From positions 5,283-69,282 of the forward strand of contig NZ_JAAUOE010000001.1 in the NCBI RefSeq assembly GCF_017114915.1: a stretch of 64,000 nt of DNA, written 5' to 3'. The DNA is from Pseudomonas frederiksbergensis (GTDB lineage: Bacteria > Pseudomonadota > Gammaproteobacteria > Pseudomonadales > Pseudomonadaceae). Each line of letters begins with the position of its first letter. The first letter of the stretch is position 1. Made by a program: the position numbers and the translations under genes. The notes under the pieces were generated by a model that had not been told where the DNA came from, did not search any database, and saw only the letters and a program-made list of their open reading frames with translations. This document shows positions 45,391-53,660 of the stretch, piece after piece.

Positions 45391-46520
45391 CCAGCTCCCC
45401 GGAACAAGCCATCCTCGATGCGCATTACATGGCCCGCGCCCTGGAACTGGCGCGCAAAGGTCATTACACGACGCACCCCAACCCGCGGGTTGGCTGCGTG
45501 GTGGTGCGCGACGGGCAGATAGTCGGCGAAGGCTGGCATGTGCGTGCCGGCGAGCCCCATGCCGAAGTCCACGCCTTGCGCGCCGCTGGCGACAAGGCGC
45601 GAGGCGCCACGGCTTACGTGACCCTCGAACCCTGCAGCCACCACGGCCGGACGCCGCCCTGCGCCGATGCACTGGTGAATGCCGGCGTGGCGCGCGTCGT
45701 GGCGGCGATGCAGGACCCGAACCCGGAAGTCGCCGGTCGCGGTCTGCAACGCCTGGCCCAGGCCGGCATCGCCACTGAAAGCGGCGTGCTGGAAGGCGAG
45801 GCGCGCAAGCTCAATGAAGGCTTCCTCAAACGCATGGAACACGGCTTGCCGTTCGTGCGGGTCAAGTTGGCCATGAGCCTCGACGGTCGCACGGCGATGG
45901 AAAGCGGCGAGAGCCAATGGATTACCGGCCCGGCGGCGCGCTCGGCGGTACAACGGCTGCGCGCGCAGGCCAGCGTGGTGCTGACCGGCGCCGACACGGT
46001 GCTGGCGGACAATGCCCGCTTGACCGTGCGTGCCGATGAATTGGGCCTGGATCCCGAACAAACGGCCTTGGCCATGAGCCGTCCACCACTTCGCGTGCTG
46101 ATCGACGGTCGCTTGCGGGTGCCGCTGGACGCGCCGTTCTTCAAGGCCGGCCCGGCACTGGTCGCGACCTGCATGGCGATCGAAGAGCAATATGCCAACG
46201 GTCCGGAATGCCTGATCGTGGCGGGCGACGATGGCCAGGTCGACCTGCGCAAGTTGTTGGTTGAACTGGCTGCCCGTGACGTCAACGAGGTACTGGTCGA
46301 AGCCGGTCCGCGTCTGGCCGGGGCGTTTGCTCAGCAAGGGTTGGTGGACGAGTTCCAGATCTTCATTGCCGGCAAGTTCCTCGGCTCCACCGCGCGACCG
46401 TTGCTGGACTGGCCGCTGGCGCAGATGAAAGATGCGCCCGAGCTCAAAATTACCGAAATCCGCGCGGTGGGCGATGACTGGCGAGTCATTGCCATACCTG
46501 TCCCAACGGTCAGCGTATAA
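45387..46520 (+). CDS. ribD: Bifunctional pyrimidine deaminase/reductase RibD
   Basis: Carries out the second and third steps of riboflavin synthesis. Residues 1 to about 145 are the deaminase with zinc motifs [11 protein letters not shown] and [15 protein letters not shown]; residues about 150-377 are the NADPH reductase ([37 protein letters not shown]). At 377 residues the length is normal. It overlaps nrdR by 4 nt. Confidence 0.97.
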   Translation: MTSSPEQAILDAHYMARALELARKGHYTTHPNPRVGCVVVRDGQIVGEGWHVRAGEPHAEVHALRAAGDKARGATAYVTLEPCSHHGRTPPCADALVNAGVARVVAAMQDPNPEVAGRGLQRLAQAGIATESGVLEGEARKLNEGFLKRMEHGLPFVRVKLAMSLDGRTAMESGESQWITGPAARSAVQRLRAQASVVLTGADTVLADNARLTVRADELGLDPEQTALAMSRPPLRVLIDGRLRVPLDAPFFKAGPALVATCMAIEEQYANGPECLIVAGDDGQVDLRKLLVELAARDVNEVLVEAGPRLAGAFAQQGLVDEFQIFIAGKFLGSTARPLLDWPLAQMKDAPELKITEIRAVGDDWRVIAIPVPTVSV

Positions 46521-46564
46521 TTCCCGGCTGCAGCCCAGAAGGCCCTGTTCTCGAGGAGGACTCC

Positions 46565-47227
46565 ATGTTTACCGGCATCATCGAATCCATCGGCAGTATT
46601 CGTGCATTGACCCCAAAAGGCGGAGATGTGCGGGTTTACGTAGAAACCGGCAAGCTCGACCTGAGCGACGTCAAACTGGGCGACAGCATTGCCGTCAACG
46701 GCGTGTGCCTGACGGCGGTTGAACTGCCGGGTAATGGCTTTGCCGCGGACGTGAGTCGCGAAACCCTCGACTGCACCGCCATGAATGACCTCAAAAGCGG
46801 CAGCCCGGTCAACCTGGAAAAAGCCCTGACCCCGACCACTCGCCTGGGTGGACACCTGGTCAGCGGCCACGTCGACGGTGTCGGCGAAGTGGTTTCGCGC
46901 ACCGACAATGCTCGCGCTGTGGAATTTCGCATCCGCGCGCCAAAAGAACTGGCCAAGTACATCGCCCATAAAGGCTCGATCACCGTCGACGGCACCAGCC
47001 TGACGGTGAACGCGGTCGATGGCGCCGAATTCCTGCTGACGATCATTCCGCACACCCTGAGCGAAACCATCATGGCTTCCTACAAGCCGGGTCGCCGGGT
47101 GAACCTGGAAGTCGACTTGCTGGCGCGTTATCTGGAGCGCCTGCTTCTAGGCGACAAGGCCGCCGAGCCTTCTGCCGGTAACATCACCGAAAGCTTTCTG
47201 GCCGCCAACGGCTATCTCAAATCCTGA
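46565..47227 (+). CDS. ribE: Riboflavin synthase alpha subunit
   Basis: Condenses two lumazine molecules to riboflavin. The 220-residue protein starts MFTGIIESIGSIR and consists of two similar lumazine-binding halves (KLGDSIAVNGVCLTAVEL near 39-56 and HKGSITVDGTSLTVNAVD near 137-154), the normal trimer-forming architecture. GAGGAGGA precedes the ATG. Called ribC in P. aeruginosa annotation. Confidence 0.97.
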   Translation: MFTGIIESIGSIRALTPKGGDVRVYVETGKLDLSDVKLGDSIAVNGVCLTAVELPGNGFAADVSRETLDCTAMNDLKSGSPVNLEKALTPTTRLGGHLVSGHVDGVGEVVSRTDNARAVEFRIRAPKELAKYIAHKGSITVDGTSLTVNAVDGAEFLLTIIPHTLSETIMASYKPGRRVNLEVDLLARYLERLLLGDKAAEPSAGNITESFLAANGYLKS

Positions 47228-47258
47228 AGCTCAAATTTCGAAAGAAGGGGGGTGCCTT

Positions 47259-48350
47259 GTGGCGCTCAATAGCATCGAAGAACTGGTTGAAGACATCCGC
47301 CAAGGCAAGATGGTCATCCTCATGGATGACGAAGACCGCGAGAACGAAGGCGACCTGATCATGGCCGCCGAGTGCTGCCAGCCTGAGCACATCAACTTCA
47401 TGGCCAAGCACGCCCGCGGCCTGATCTGCATGCCGATGAGCCGCGAGCGCTGCGAACTGCTCAAGCTGCCGTTGATGGCGCCACGCAACGGTTCCGGTTT
47501 CGGCACCAAGTTCACCGTGTCCATTGAAGCCGCCGAGGGTGTGACCACCGGTATCTCCGCAGCCGACCGTGCTCGTACCGTGCAAGCCGCTGCCGCCAAA
47601 GACGCCAAGGCTGAAGACATCGTCAGCCCCGGCCACATCTTCCCGCTGATGGCCCAGGCTGGCGGCACCCTCGCTCGCGCCGGCCACACCGAAGCGGCCT
47701 GCGACCTGGCGCGCATGGCCGGTTTCGAACCGAGCGGCGTGATCTGCGAAGTGATGAACGACGACGGCACCATGTCCCGTCGCGCCGAACTCGAAGCGTT
47801 TGCCGCCGAACACAACATCAAGATCGGCACCATTGCCGACCTGATTCACTACCGGATGATCCACGAACGTACCGTTCAGCGGATTGCCGAGCAGCCGCTG
47901 GACAGCGAATTGGGCCAGTTCAACCTGGTGACCTATCGTGATTCGGTGGAAGGCGACGTGCACATGGCCCTGACCCTGGGCACCGTGTGCGCCGAAGAAC
48001 CGACCCTGGTTCGGGTGCACAACATGGACCCACTGCGTGACCTGCTGATGGTCAAGCAACCGGGCCGCTGGAGCCTGCGGGCCGCCATGGCCGCGGTTGC
48101 CGAGGCTGGCAGCGGCGTGGTGCTGTTGCTCGGTCACCCGCTCGATGGCGACGTGTTGCTGGCGCACATCCGCGAAACCGCCGACCACAGCGCCGTGAAA
48201 AAACCGACCACCTATAGCATCGTCGGTGCCGGTTCGCAGATCCTTCGGGACCTGGGCGTGCGTAAAATGCGCCTGATGTCTGCGCCGATGAAATTTAATG
48301 CGATATCCGGTTTCGATCTGGAAGTTGTAGAATACGTGCCCTCCGAATAA
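47259..48350 (+). CDS. ribB: 3,4-dihydroxy-2-butanone-4-phosphate synthase with degenerate GTP cyclohydrolase II-like domain (RibBX type)
   Basis: A 363-residue protein. Residues 1 to about 200 form the synthase (MDDEDRENEGDLIMAAE, HTEAACDLARMAG). Residues about 205-363 look like GTP cyclohydrolase II, but the zinc-binding CxxxxxxxxCxC pattern and the QEGRGIGL loop, both present in the separate RibA at 51806, are absent. The domain is therefore probably not a working cyclohydrolase. Start is GTG at 47259, with AAGGGGGG upstream. No FMN riboswitch is visible in the 31 nt before it. Confidence 0.94.
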   Translation: MALNSIEELVEDIRQGKMVILMDDEDRENEGDLIMAAECCQPEHINFMAKHARGLICMPMSRERCELLKLPLMAPRNGSGFGTKFTVSIEAAEGVTTGISAADRARTVQAAAAKDAKAEDIVSPGHIFPLMAQAGGTLARAGHTEAACDLARMAGFEPSGVICEVMNDDGTMSRRAELEAFAAEHNIKIGTIADLIHYRMIHERTVQRIAEQPLDSELGQFNLVTYRDSVEGDVHMALTLGTVCAEEPTLVRVHNMDPLRDLLMVKQPGRWSLRAAMAAVAEAGSGVVLLLGHPLDGDVLLAHIRETADHSAVKKPTTYSIVGAGSQILRDLGVRKMRLMSAPMKFNAISGFDLEVVEYVPSE

Positions 48351-48396
48351 TGACCGGTTGTTTCCAGTCCTTGATTCGCGGTTAACACATCACTGA

Positions 48397-48419
48397 GGGA
48401 CGCGTAGAAAACGCGTCCC
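48397..48419 (+). other. Hairpin between ribB and ribH
   Basis: A perfect 9-bp stem (GGGACGCGT with ACGCGTCCC, loop AGAAA) followed by GGCTCTTTAAGAG sits in the 91-nt gap before ribH. No long T tract, so an mRNA-stability or processing element is more likely than a terminator. Confidence 0.45.
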
Positions 48420-48441
48420 GGCTCTTTAAGAGATCTAACGA

Positions 48442-48918
48442 ATGACCCTGAAGACCATCGAAGGTACCTTCATCGCCCCTAAAGGCCGCTACGCTCTGGT
48501 AGTGGGCCGTTTCAACAGCTTCGTGGTTGAAAGCCTGGTCAGCGGTGCAGTTGATGCCCTGGTTCGCCACGGCGTGAGCGAAAGCGACATCACCATCATC
48601 CGTGCGCCTGGCGCCTTCGAAATCCCGCTGGTTGCGCAGAAAGTCGCTCAGAAGGGCGAGTTCGCGGCAATCATCGCCCTGGGCGCGGTCATTCGTGGCG
48701 GTACTCCGCACTTCGAATACGTGGCGGGCGAATGCACCAAGGGCCTGGCCCAGGTGTCCATGGAGTTCGGCGTACCGGTCGCGTTCGGCGTACTGACCGT
48801 TGATTCCATCGAACAAGCCATCGAACGTTCCGGCACCAAGGCCGGTAACAAAGGTGCTGAAGCGGCCCTGTCCGCTCTGGAAATGGTCAGCCTGCTGGCG
48901 CAGTTGGAGGCCAAGTGA
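48442..48918 (+). CDS. ribH: 6,7-dimethyl-8-ribityllumazine synthase
   Basis: Makes the lumazine used by riboflavin synthase. The 158-residue protein has [21 protein letters not shown] (residues 17-37), [12 protein letters not shown] near 57 and [14 protein letters not shown] near 81-94 with the catalytic His. It overlaps nusB by GTGA. Named ribE in P. aeruginosa annotation. Confidence 0.97.
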   Translation: MTLKTIEGTFIAPKGRYALVVGRFNSFVVESLVSGAVDALVRHGVSESDITIIRAPGAFEIPLVAQKVAQKGEFAAIIALGAVIRGGTPHFEYVAGECTKGLAQVSMEFGVPVAFGVLTVDSIEQAIERSGTKAGNKGAEAALSALEMVSLLAQLEAK

Positions 48919-49415
48919 TTAGCGACGATAGCGATCGTTTCAACCCGCGCGATCCAAAGCCTGCGGATGCCGGCAAGCCATCGAAAAGCGCCAAGCGTCG
49001 CGAAGCCCGTCAGCTCGCGACCCAGGCGCTGTACCAATGGCACATGGCCAAGCAGTCGCTGAACGAGATCGAAGCGCAGTTCCGGGTCGATAACGATTTT
49101 ACCGATGTCGATGGCGCGTACTTCCGCGAAATCCTGCACGGGGTTCCGCAGTTCAAGACCGAGATCGACACCGCGCTCAAGCCTTGCCTGGACTTGACCA
49201 TCGAAGAGCTGGACCCGGTTGAACTGGCCGTTCTGCGCCTGTCCACCTGGGAACTGCTCAAGCGCGTCGACGTGCCGTACCGCGTTGTGATCAACGAAGG
49301 TATCGAACTGGCCAAGGTCTTCGGTTCCACCGATGGCCACAAGTTCGTCAACGGTGTACTCGACAAGCTGGCTCCGCGTCTGCGTGAAGCTGAAGTCAAG
49401 GCGTTCAAGCGCTAA
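48915..49415 (+). CDS. nusB: Transcription antitermination protein NusB
   Basis: NusB joins NusE (S10) in antitermination of rRNA operons. The 166-residue helical protein has [21 protein letters not shown] near residue 24, [16 protein letters not shown] near 97, and a [17 protein letters not shown] segment near 115-131. Start is a GTG that overlaps the ribH TGA. The ribH-nusB pairing is widely conserved. Confidence 0.96.
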   Translation: MISDDSDRFNPRDPKPADAGKPSKSAKRREARQLATQALYQWHMAKQSLNEIEAQFRVDNDFTDVDGAYFREILHGVPQFKTEIDTALKPCLDLTIEELDPVELAVLRLSTWELLKRVDVPYRVVINEGIELAKVFGSTDGHKFVNGVLDKLAPRLREAEVKAFKR

Positions 49416-49433
49416 TCAGCGCTTGGATCTGCG

Positions 49434-50399
49434 ATGGGCGAGTTTGAGCTGATCCGCAACTTCTTCGCCGCCGCGCCTTGTGCGCAGGGCGGCGAAGGCG
49501 TTGCCCTGGGGATCGGCGACGACTGCGCCTTACTGGCTGTTCCTCCCGGGGAGCAGTTGGCGATTTCTACCGATACGTTGGTGGCCGGTGTGCATTTCGC
49601 CGACCCCTGCGATCCGTTTCTGCTCGGCCAGCGCGCGCTGGCCGTGGCCGTCAGTGACCTGGCCGCCATGGGCGCCACTCCCGTTGCCTTTACCCTTGCC
49701 CTGACCTTGCCGGCCGGGACTGCCGATTGGCTGGAAGCGTTCGCCCGTGGTTTGAACCTCATGGCGCAGAATTGCCGTGTGGCACTGGTAGGCGGCGATA
49801 CCACTCGTGGGCCGTTGAGCCTGACCATGACGGTATTCGGTCGAGTACCGACCGGGCTGGCGTTGACCCGCAGCGGCGCACGGCCGGGCGACTTGCTCTG
49901 CGTGGGCGGTGAGCTGGGCAACGGCGCGGGCGCATTGCCGCTGGTACTCGGCCAGCGGGCTGCCGAAGCGGCCATCGCCGAGCCGTTGCTGGCCCATTAT
50001 TGGTCGCCGCAACCGCAGCTTGGTCTGGGGATGGCGTTGCGCGGCCGGGCCACGGCGGCGCTGGACATCTCCGATGGCTTGCTCGCCGACTGCGGGCATA
50101 TTGCCCTGGCGTCGAAAGTCGGGATTGAGGTAGAGCGCAGCAGGCTACCGTTGTCGAAGGCGCTGCTGGCTTTCCTCGGTCAATCCGACGCTGAGCAAGC
50201 CGCCCTGAGCGGTGGTGATGATTATGTGCTGGCCTTCACCTTGCCGCCCGCCGAGTTGCCATCGATGCTGGCGGACGGCTGGCCGATCCATGTGCTCGGG
50301 CAGGTGGTTGCAGGGCAGGGCGTGATTCTGCTGGACGCCGACGGACACGACATCACCCCGCCAGTCCGGGGTTACCAACATTTTCGGGAGACACCGTGA
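49434..50399 (+). CDS. thiL: Thiamine-monophosphate kinase
   Basis: Phosphorylates thiamine monophosphate to the active diphosphate. The 321-residue protein has the PurM-like fold: metal-binding GIGDDCALL near residue 24, DTLVAGVHF near 46, VSDLAAMGATP near 76, VGGDTTRG near 119 and the DISDGLLADC motif near 206. It overlaps pgpA by GTGA, forming the nusB-thiL-pgpA unit. Confidence 0.96.
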   Translation: MGEFELIRNFFAAAPCAQGGEGVALGIGDDCALLAVPPGEQLAISTDTLVAGVHFADPCDPFLLGQRALAVAVSDLAAMGATPVAFTLALTLPAGTADWLEAFARGLNLMAQNCRVALVGGDTTRGPLSLTMTVFGRVPTGLALTRSGARPGDLLCVGGELGNGAGALPLVLGQRAAEAAIAEPLLAHYWSPQPQLGLGMALRGRATAALDISDGLLADCGHIALASKVGIEVERSRLPLSKALLAFLGQSDAEQAALSGGDDYVLAFTLPPAELPSMLADGWPIHVLGQVVAGQGVILLDADGHDITPPVRGYQHFRETP

Positions 50400-50899
50400 C
50401 AGATCATCCCAAACAGGTCCCGGCGCAGTTCGTACCGCCGTCGGTCTGGCGCAATCCGTGGCATTTCCTGGCGTTCGGCTTCGGCTCGGGCACCCTGCCA
50501 AAAGCGCCGGGCACCTGGGGTTCGTTAGTGGCGTTACCCTTTATTCCGTTGTGGCAGATGCTGCCCGACTGGGGCTACTGGCTGATGCTCGGCATCACCA
50601 TGCTCTTCGGCTTCTGGCTGTGCGGCAAGGTCGCCGACGATTTGCGCGTACATGACCACGAAGGCATCGTCTGGGACGAAATGGTCGGGATGTGGATCAC
50701 CCTGTGGCTGGTGCCGCAAGGTTGGTATTGGTTGCTGGCGGGGTTCCTGATGTTCCGCTTCTTCGACATCCTCAAGCCGTGGCCGATTCGCTGGATCGAC
50801 CGGCATGTGCACGGTGGCGTCGGGATCATGCTCGATGACGTGCTGGCCGGGGTGTTTGCGTGGTTGGCGATGCAAGGGCTGGTTTGGCTCTTCGCCTGA
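50396..50899 (+). CDS. pgpA: Phosphatidylglycerophosphatase A
   Basis: Dephosphorylates phosphatidylglycerophosphate at the inner membrane. The 167-residue protein has the PgpA motifs TLPKAPGTWGSLVALP near residue 28, HDHEGIVWDEMVGMWI near 83 and FFDILKPWPIRWIDRH near 122, with several hydrophobic segments between them. Start is GTG at 50396, overlapping thiL. Confidence 0.95.
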   Translation: MTDHPKQVPAQFVPPSVWRNPWHFLAFGFGSGTLPKAPGTWGSLVALPFIPLWQMLPDWGYWLMLGITMLFGFWLCGKVADDLRVHDHEGIVWDEMVGMWITLWLVPQGWYWLLAGFLMFRFFDILKPWPIRWIDRHVHGGVGIMLDDVLAGVFAWLAMQGLVWLFA

Positions 50900-50921
50900 A
50901 GGGCGCAACCGAGGACTAAAG

Positions 50922-51656
50922 ATGGCTCGCTGGTTGATGGTGATGGTTTTCGCGACGTTTTGCTCGCTCGCCCGGGCGGGAAATGCGCCGACGCCGCCGT
51001 CCGTGATTCACTTGGCCAGCGAAGCGTGGGAAGACTTTACCACCGCCGATGGCCATGGTTTGGGCTGGGATGTGTTGCGCGAAGTGTTCGAGCCGGCGGG
51101 CGTCAAACTGGATATTCGAATCGAACCGTATACACGCGCCGCGGGCCTTGCACAGCGTGGCGAAGTGGACGCTTGTATCGGGGCCTATCGGGATGAAGTC
51201 AGCGATGTGCTCTATCCGCGCTGGAGTTTCGATACCGATCCGATCTATGCACTGGGCCTGGCCACCAATCCAGCGCCGACCCCGAAAACCCTGGGCAATT
51301 ATCGATTGGCCTGGGTACGCGGCTACAAGTACCAGGCTTACCTGCCGAATGTGCAGCGCTATAACGAAGTCGCGCGGCGTACCGGGATTCTGTCGATGTT
51401 GATCCACAACCACGTCGACTACTATATCGACGCGCTGGACGAGGTTAACTCCATCGTCAGCCGAGCCAAGGATCCGTCGCAGTTTCGCCGCACGCACATC
51501 GCGGACTTGCCACTATACCTGTGCTTCGCCGATACACCCCGGGCCCGCCAGTTGATGGCATTGTTCGATCAGCGCATGGAGTTGCTGGTAAAAAGCGGCC
51601 GGCTGAAACCGATTTTCGAGCGCTGGAAGCAACCTTATCCGTTCGGGTCGAAATGA
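50922..51656 (+). CDS. Periplasmic substrate-binding protein, SBP_bac_3 type
   Basis: A 244-residue exported protein. The signal peptide (MARWLMVMVFATFCSLARA) precedes a type II periplasmic-binding fold (AWEDFTTADGHGLGWDVLREVFEPAG near residues 35-60; RGEVDACIGAYRDE near 85). Relatives bind amino acids, but no permease is adjacent, so it may be a sensor or orphan receptor. The ATG at 50922 is chosen, with GAGG 8 nt upstream. Confidence 0.85.
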   Translation: MARWLMVMVFATFCSLARAGNAPTPPSVIHLASEAWEDFTTADGHGLGWDVLREVFEPAGVKLDIRIEPYTRAAGLAQRGEVDACIGAYRDEVSDVLYPRWSFDTDPIYALGLATNPAPTPKTLGNYRLAWVRGYKYQAYLPNVQRYNEVARRTGILSMLIHNHVDYYIDALDEVNSIVSRAKDPSQFRRTHIADLPLYLCFADTPRARQLMALFDQRMELLVKSGRLKPIFERWKQPYPFGSK

Positions 51657-51805
51657 ATACAGCTGCTACAAGGTCGTGTAATGCCATCGTGTGATCAAAC
51701 TTTTTGATTGTTATGGCCGATAATTCAGCCTAAGCGTCTGCAGGAACGTGCTGTTACAATGCCGCCTCTGCGAATCTTCAGTACTTTTAGATCAGGAGCA
51801 CACCG

Positions 51806-52423
51806 GTGCCTGTCGTTTTTGTCGCCGCTTCCAAGCTGCCAACGCCTTTTGCGCAATTCACCATGCACGGCTTTCTCGATGAGGAAAGCGGGCGCGAGCA
51901 CGTGGTGCTGAGCCTGGGTGAGTTCGCCGACGGTGCGCCGGTACTCGGCCGGTTGCACTCCGAATGCCTGACCGGCGATGCCTTGTTCAGCCAGCGTTGC
52001 GACTGCGGTTCGCAACTCGAGGCGGCATTGCAGGCGATCGCCCGTGAAGGCCGTGGCGTGTTGCTCTACTTGCGTCAGGAAGGTCGCGGCATTGGCCTGC
52101 TGAACAAGATCCGCGCCTATGAATTGCAGGACGGTGGCGCCGATACCGTCGAAGCCAACGAACGTCTGGGCTTCGCCGCCGACCAGCGCGACTACGCCAT
52201 GTGCCTGCCGATGCTGGAGCACCTGGGCGTGAAGTCCCTGCGCCTGATGACCAACAACCCGCGCAAGGTCAAAGCCTTGACCGACATGGGCATCGTGGTC
52301 GCCGAGCGCGTGCCGTTGCACACCGGGCACAACCCGCACAACAAACTCTACCTGGCCACCAAAGCCAGCAAGCTCGACCACATGATGGGCAACGAGCATC
52401 AGGGCGAGGTTGACCGGGCGTGA
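51806..52423 (+). CDS. ribA: GTP cyclohydrolase II
   Basis: First enzyme of riboflavin synthesis, opening the imidazole ring of GTP. The 205-residue protein keeps all functional motifs: [20 protein letters not shown] with the zinc-binding cysteines (residues about 52-71), [11 protein letters not shown] near 90-100 and LMTNNPRKV near 147. Start is GTG at 51806 with CAGGAG upstream. It lies 149 nt after the previous gene and overlaps the next by GTGA. Confidence 0.97.
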   Translation: MPVVFVAASKLPTPFAQFTMHGFLDEESGREHVVLSLGEFADGAPVLGRLHSECLTGDALFSQRCDCGSQLEAALQAIAREGRGVLLYLRQEGRGIGLLNKIRAYELQDGGADTVEANERLGFAADQRDYAMCLPMLEHLGVKSLRLMTNNPRKVKALTDMGIVVAERVPLHTGHNPHNKLYLATKASKLDHMMGNEHQGEVDRA

Positions 52424-52839
52424 CCCGCGGTCAGGTACGGCGGCGACTGTCCGTCAACTGGTGGCAATACCTGGCGTTGGCCTTACTGCCGCTGTTGGTG
52501 ATCAACGGCGTATTCGGCCAAAGCGAGGCGATTCTGCCGGTGCTGGCCATACCGTTTTTCATTGCCGGTATGGCGTCGATGTTTGTCAGTCTGAAGTTCT
52601 TTGGCGGCTACAAACATGCGCTGATAGCCACCCAAAAAGTCCTCGATACCCCTGAAGAGCCTGCCGCCTGGATCGCCCTGGCCGCGAAACGCCGCGCCGC
52701 GTTTTTGGTCGCCGGCCTGCCCGCCTGGATCGGTGCGCTGGCGGTATTCGTGGGGCTGGAAGCCGTGCCGCTGATGCTGCTGGCGTTGTCGACGGTTGTG
52801 CTGTTCTACCTCTACCGTATCCCGCGTCAGCTCGCCTGA
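52420..52839 (+). CDS. Small inner-membrane protein of unknown function
   Basis: A 139-residue membrane protein with about four hydrophobic segments (about 15-33, 38-60, 91-109, 111-132). It is sometimes labelled an MFS transporter in databases, but it is far too short for that. Start is GTG overlapping ribA; its stop overlaps the ATG of the btuF gene. The tight linkage suggests co-expression, not a shared function. Confidence 0.8.
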   Translation: MTRGQVRRRLSVNWWQYLALALLPLLVINGVFGQSEAILPVLAIPFFIAGMASMFVSLKFFGGYKHALIATQKVLDTPEEPAAWIALAAKRRAAFLVAGLPAWIGALAVFVGLEAVPLMLLALSTVVLFYLYRIPRQLA

Positions 52840-53639
52840 TGCGCAGCGTCTGGCTGGCGGTCTTGATGCTGGCCATCAGTGGCCCGGCGGCTGCGGTCGA
52901 GCGGGTCGTCAGCCTGGCCCCGTCGCTGTCGGAAATCGTCGTTGAGCTGGGCTCGGCTGACCTGCTGGTCGGCGTGCTGGATGCCGGTGAGCGTCCCGCC
53001 GAACTCAAAGACATTGCTTCTGTGGGCCGCTACGGTCAGTTGGACATCGAACGGTTGCTCAGCCTCAAACCCGATTTGTTGCTGCTCTGGCCGGGCAGTG
53101 TGGGGTCGGCTCAGCGTGAACAGCTTAAACGGCTGAACATTCCCACCTATGTCGCCGAACCTCACAACCTCGAACAACTTACCTCCCAGATTGAAGTGAT
53201 CGCTGCACAGCTCGGAAGGCCGGAGCGGGGCGTTTCATTGGCTGAAAATCTGCGTCAGCGACTCGATTCCTTGCGTCAGCGTTATCGAAGGGAAGAGCCG
53301 TTGCGGGTGTTCTATCAAGTCTGGGACCGGCCGCTGTACACCGTGGGCGGCGGGCAGATTATCAGCGATGCGCTGGAGGTTTGCGGGGCACGCAATGTGT
53401 TTTCCGACCTGCCACAACCTGCACCGCAGGTCAGTGTGGAGGCCGTGTTGCAGCGCAACCCCGAGGTGATTCTGGCCGGTGATCAGGCGCAGCTCGATGC
53501 CTGGAAAGCCTGGCCTCAGGTGACGGCGGTGGCGCAGGGGCGATTGTTTCTGGTGACGGATAAAGGCCTGGAGCGGCCGAGTGGGCAGATGATCGAAGCG
53601 ACGGCCAAGCTCTGCCATTTGATTGCGCCGAACCTCTAA
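52839..53639 (+). CDS. btuF: Periplasmic cobalamin-binding protein BtuF
   Basis: A 266-residue class III periplasmic binding protein with signal peptide [19 protein letters not shown]. The PF01497-type pattern is visible: RVVSLAPSLSEIVVELGSADLLVGV near 22-46, GRYGQLDIERLLSLKPDLLL near 65-84 and GGGQIISDALEVCGARNVF near 172-190. It lies next to btuB, which supports the cobalamin assignment; no btuC or btuD is in the window. Confidence 0.88.
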   Translation: MRSVWLAVLMLAISGPAAAVERVVSLAPSLSEIVVELGSADLLVGVLDAGERPAELKDIASVGRYGQLDIERLLSLKPDLLLLWPGSVGSAQREQLKRLNIPTYVAEPHNLEQLTSQIEVIAAQLGRPERGVSLAENLRQRLDSLRQRYRREEPLRVFYQVWDRPLYTVGGGQIISDALEVCGARNVFSDLPQPAPQVSVEAVLQRNPEVILAGDQAQLDAWKAWPQVTAVAQGRLFLVTDKGLERPSGQMIEATAKLCHLIAPNL

Positions 53640-53660
53640 CCTGTGGCGAGGGTGATGGCT

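Noticed and set aside
47227..47258. FMN riboswitch before ribB
   Set aside because: Only 31 nt lie between ribE and ribB, far less than the roughly 130 nt such a riboswitch needs; none is visible upstream of nrdR-ribD either.
53640..53660. REP element between btuF and btuB
   Set aside because: CTGTGGCGAGGG resembles one REP arm, but the 21-nt gap has no complementary arm; at most a remnant.
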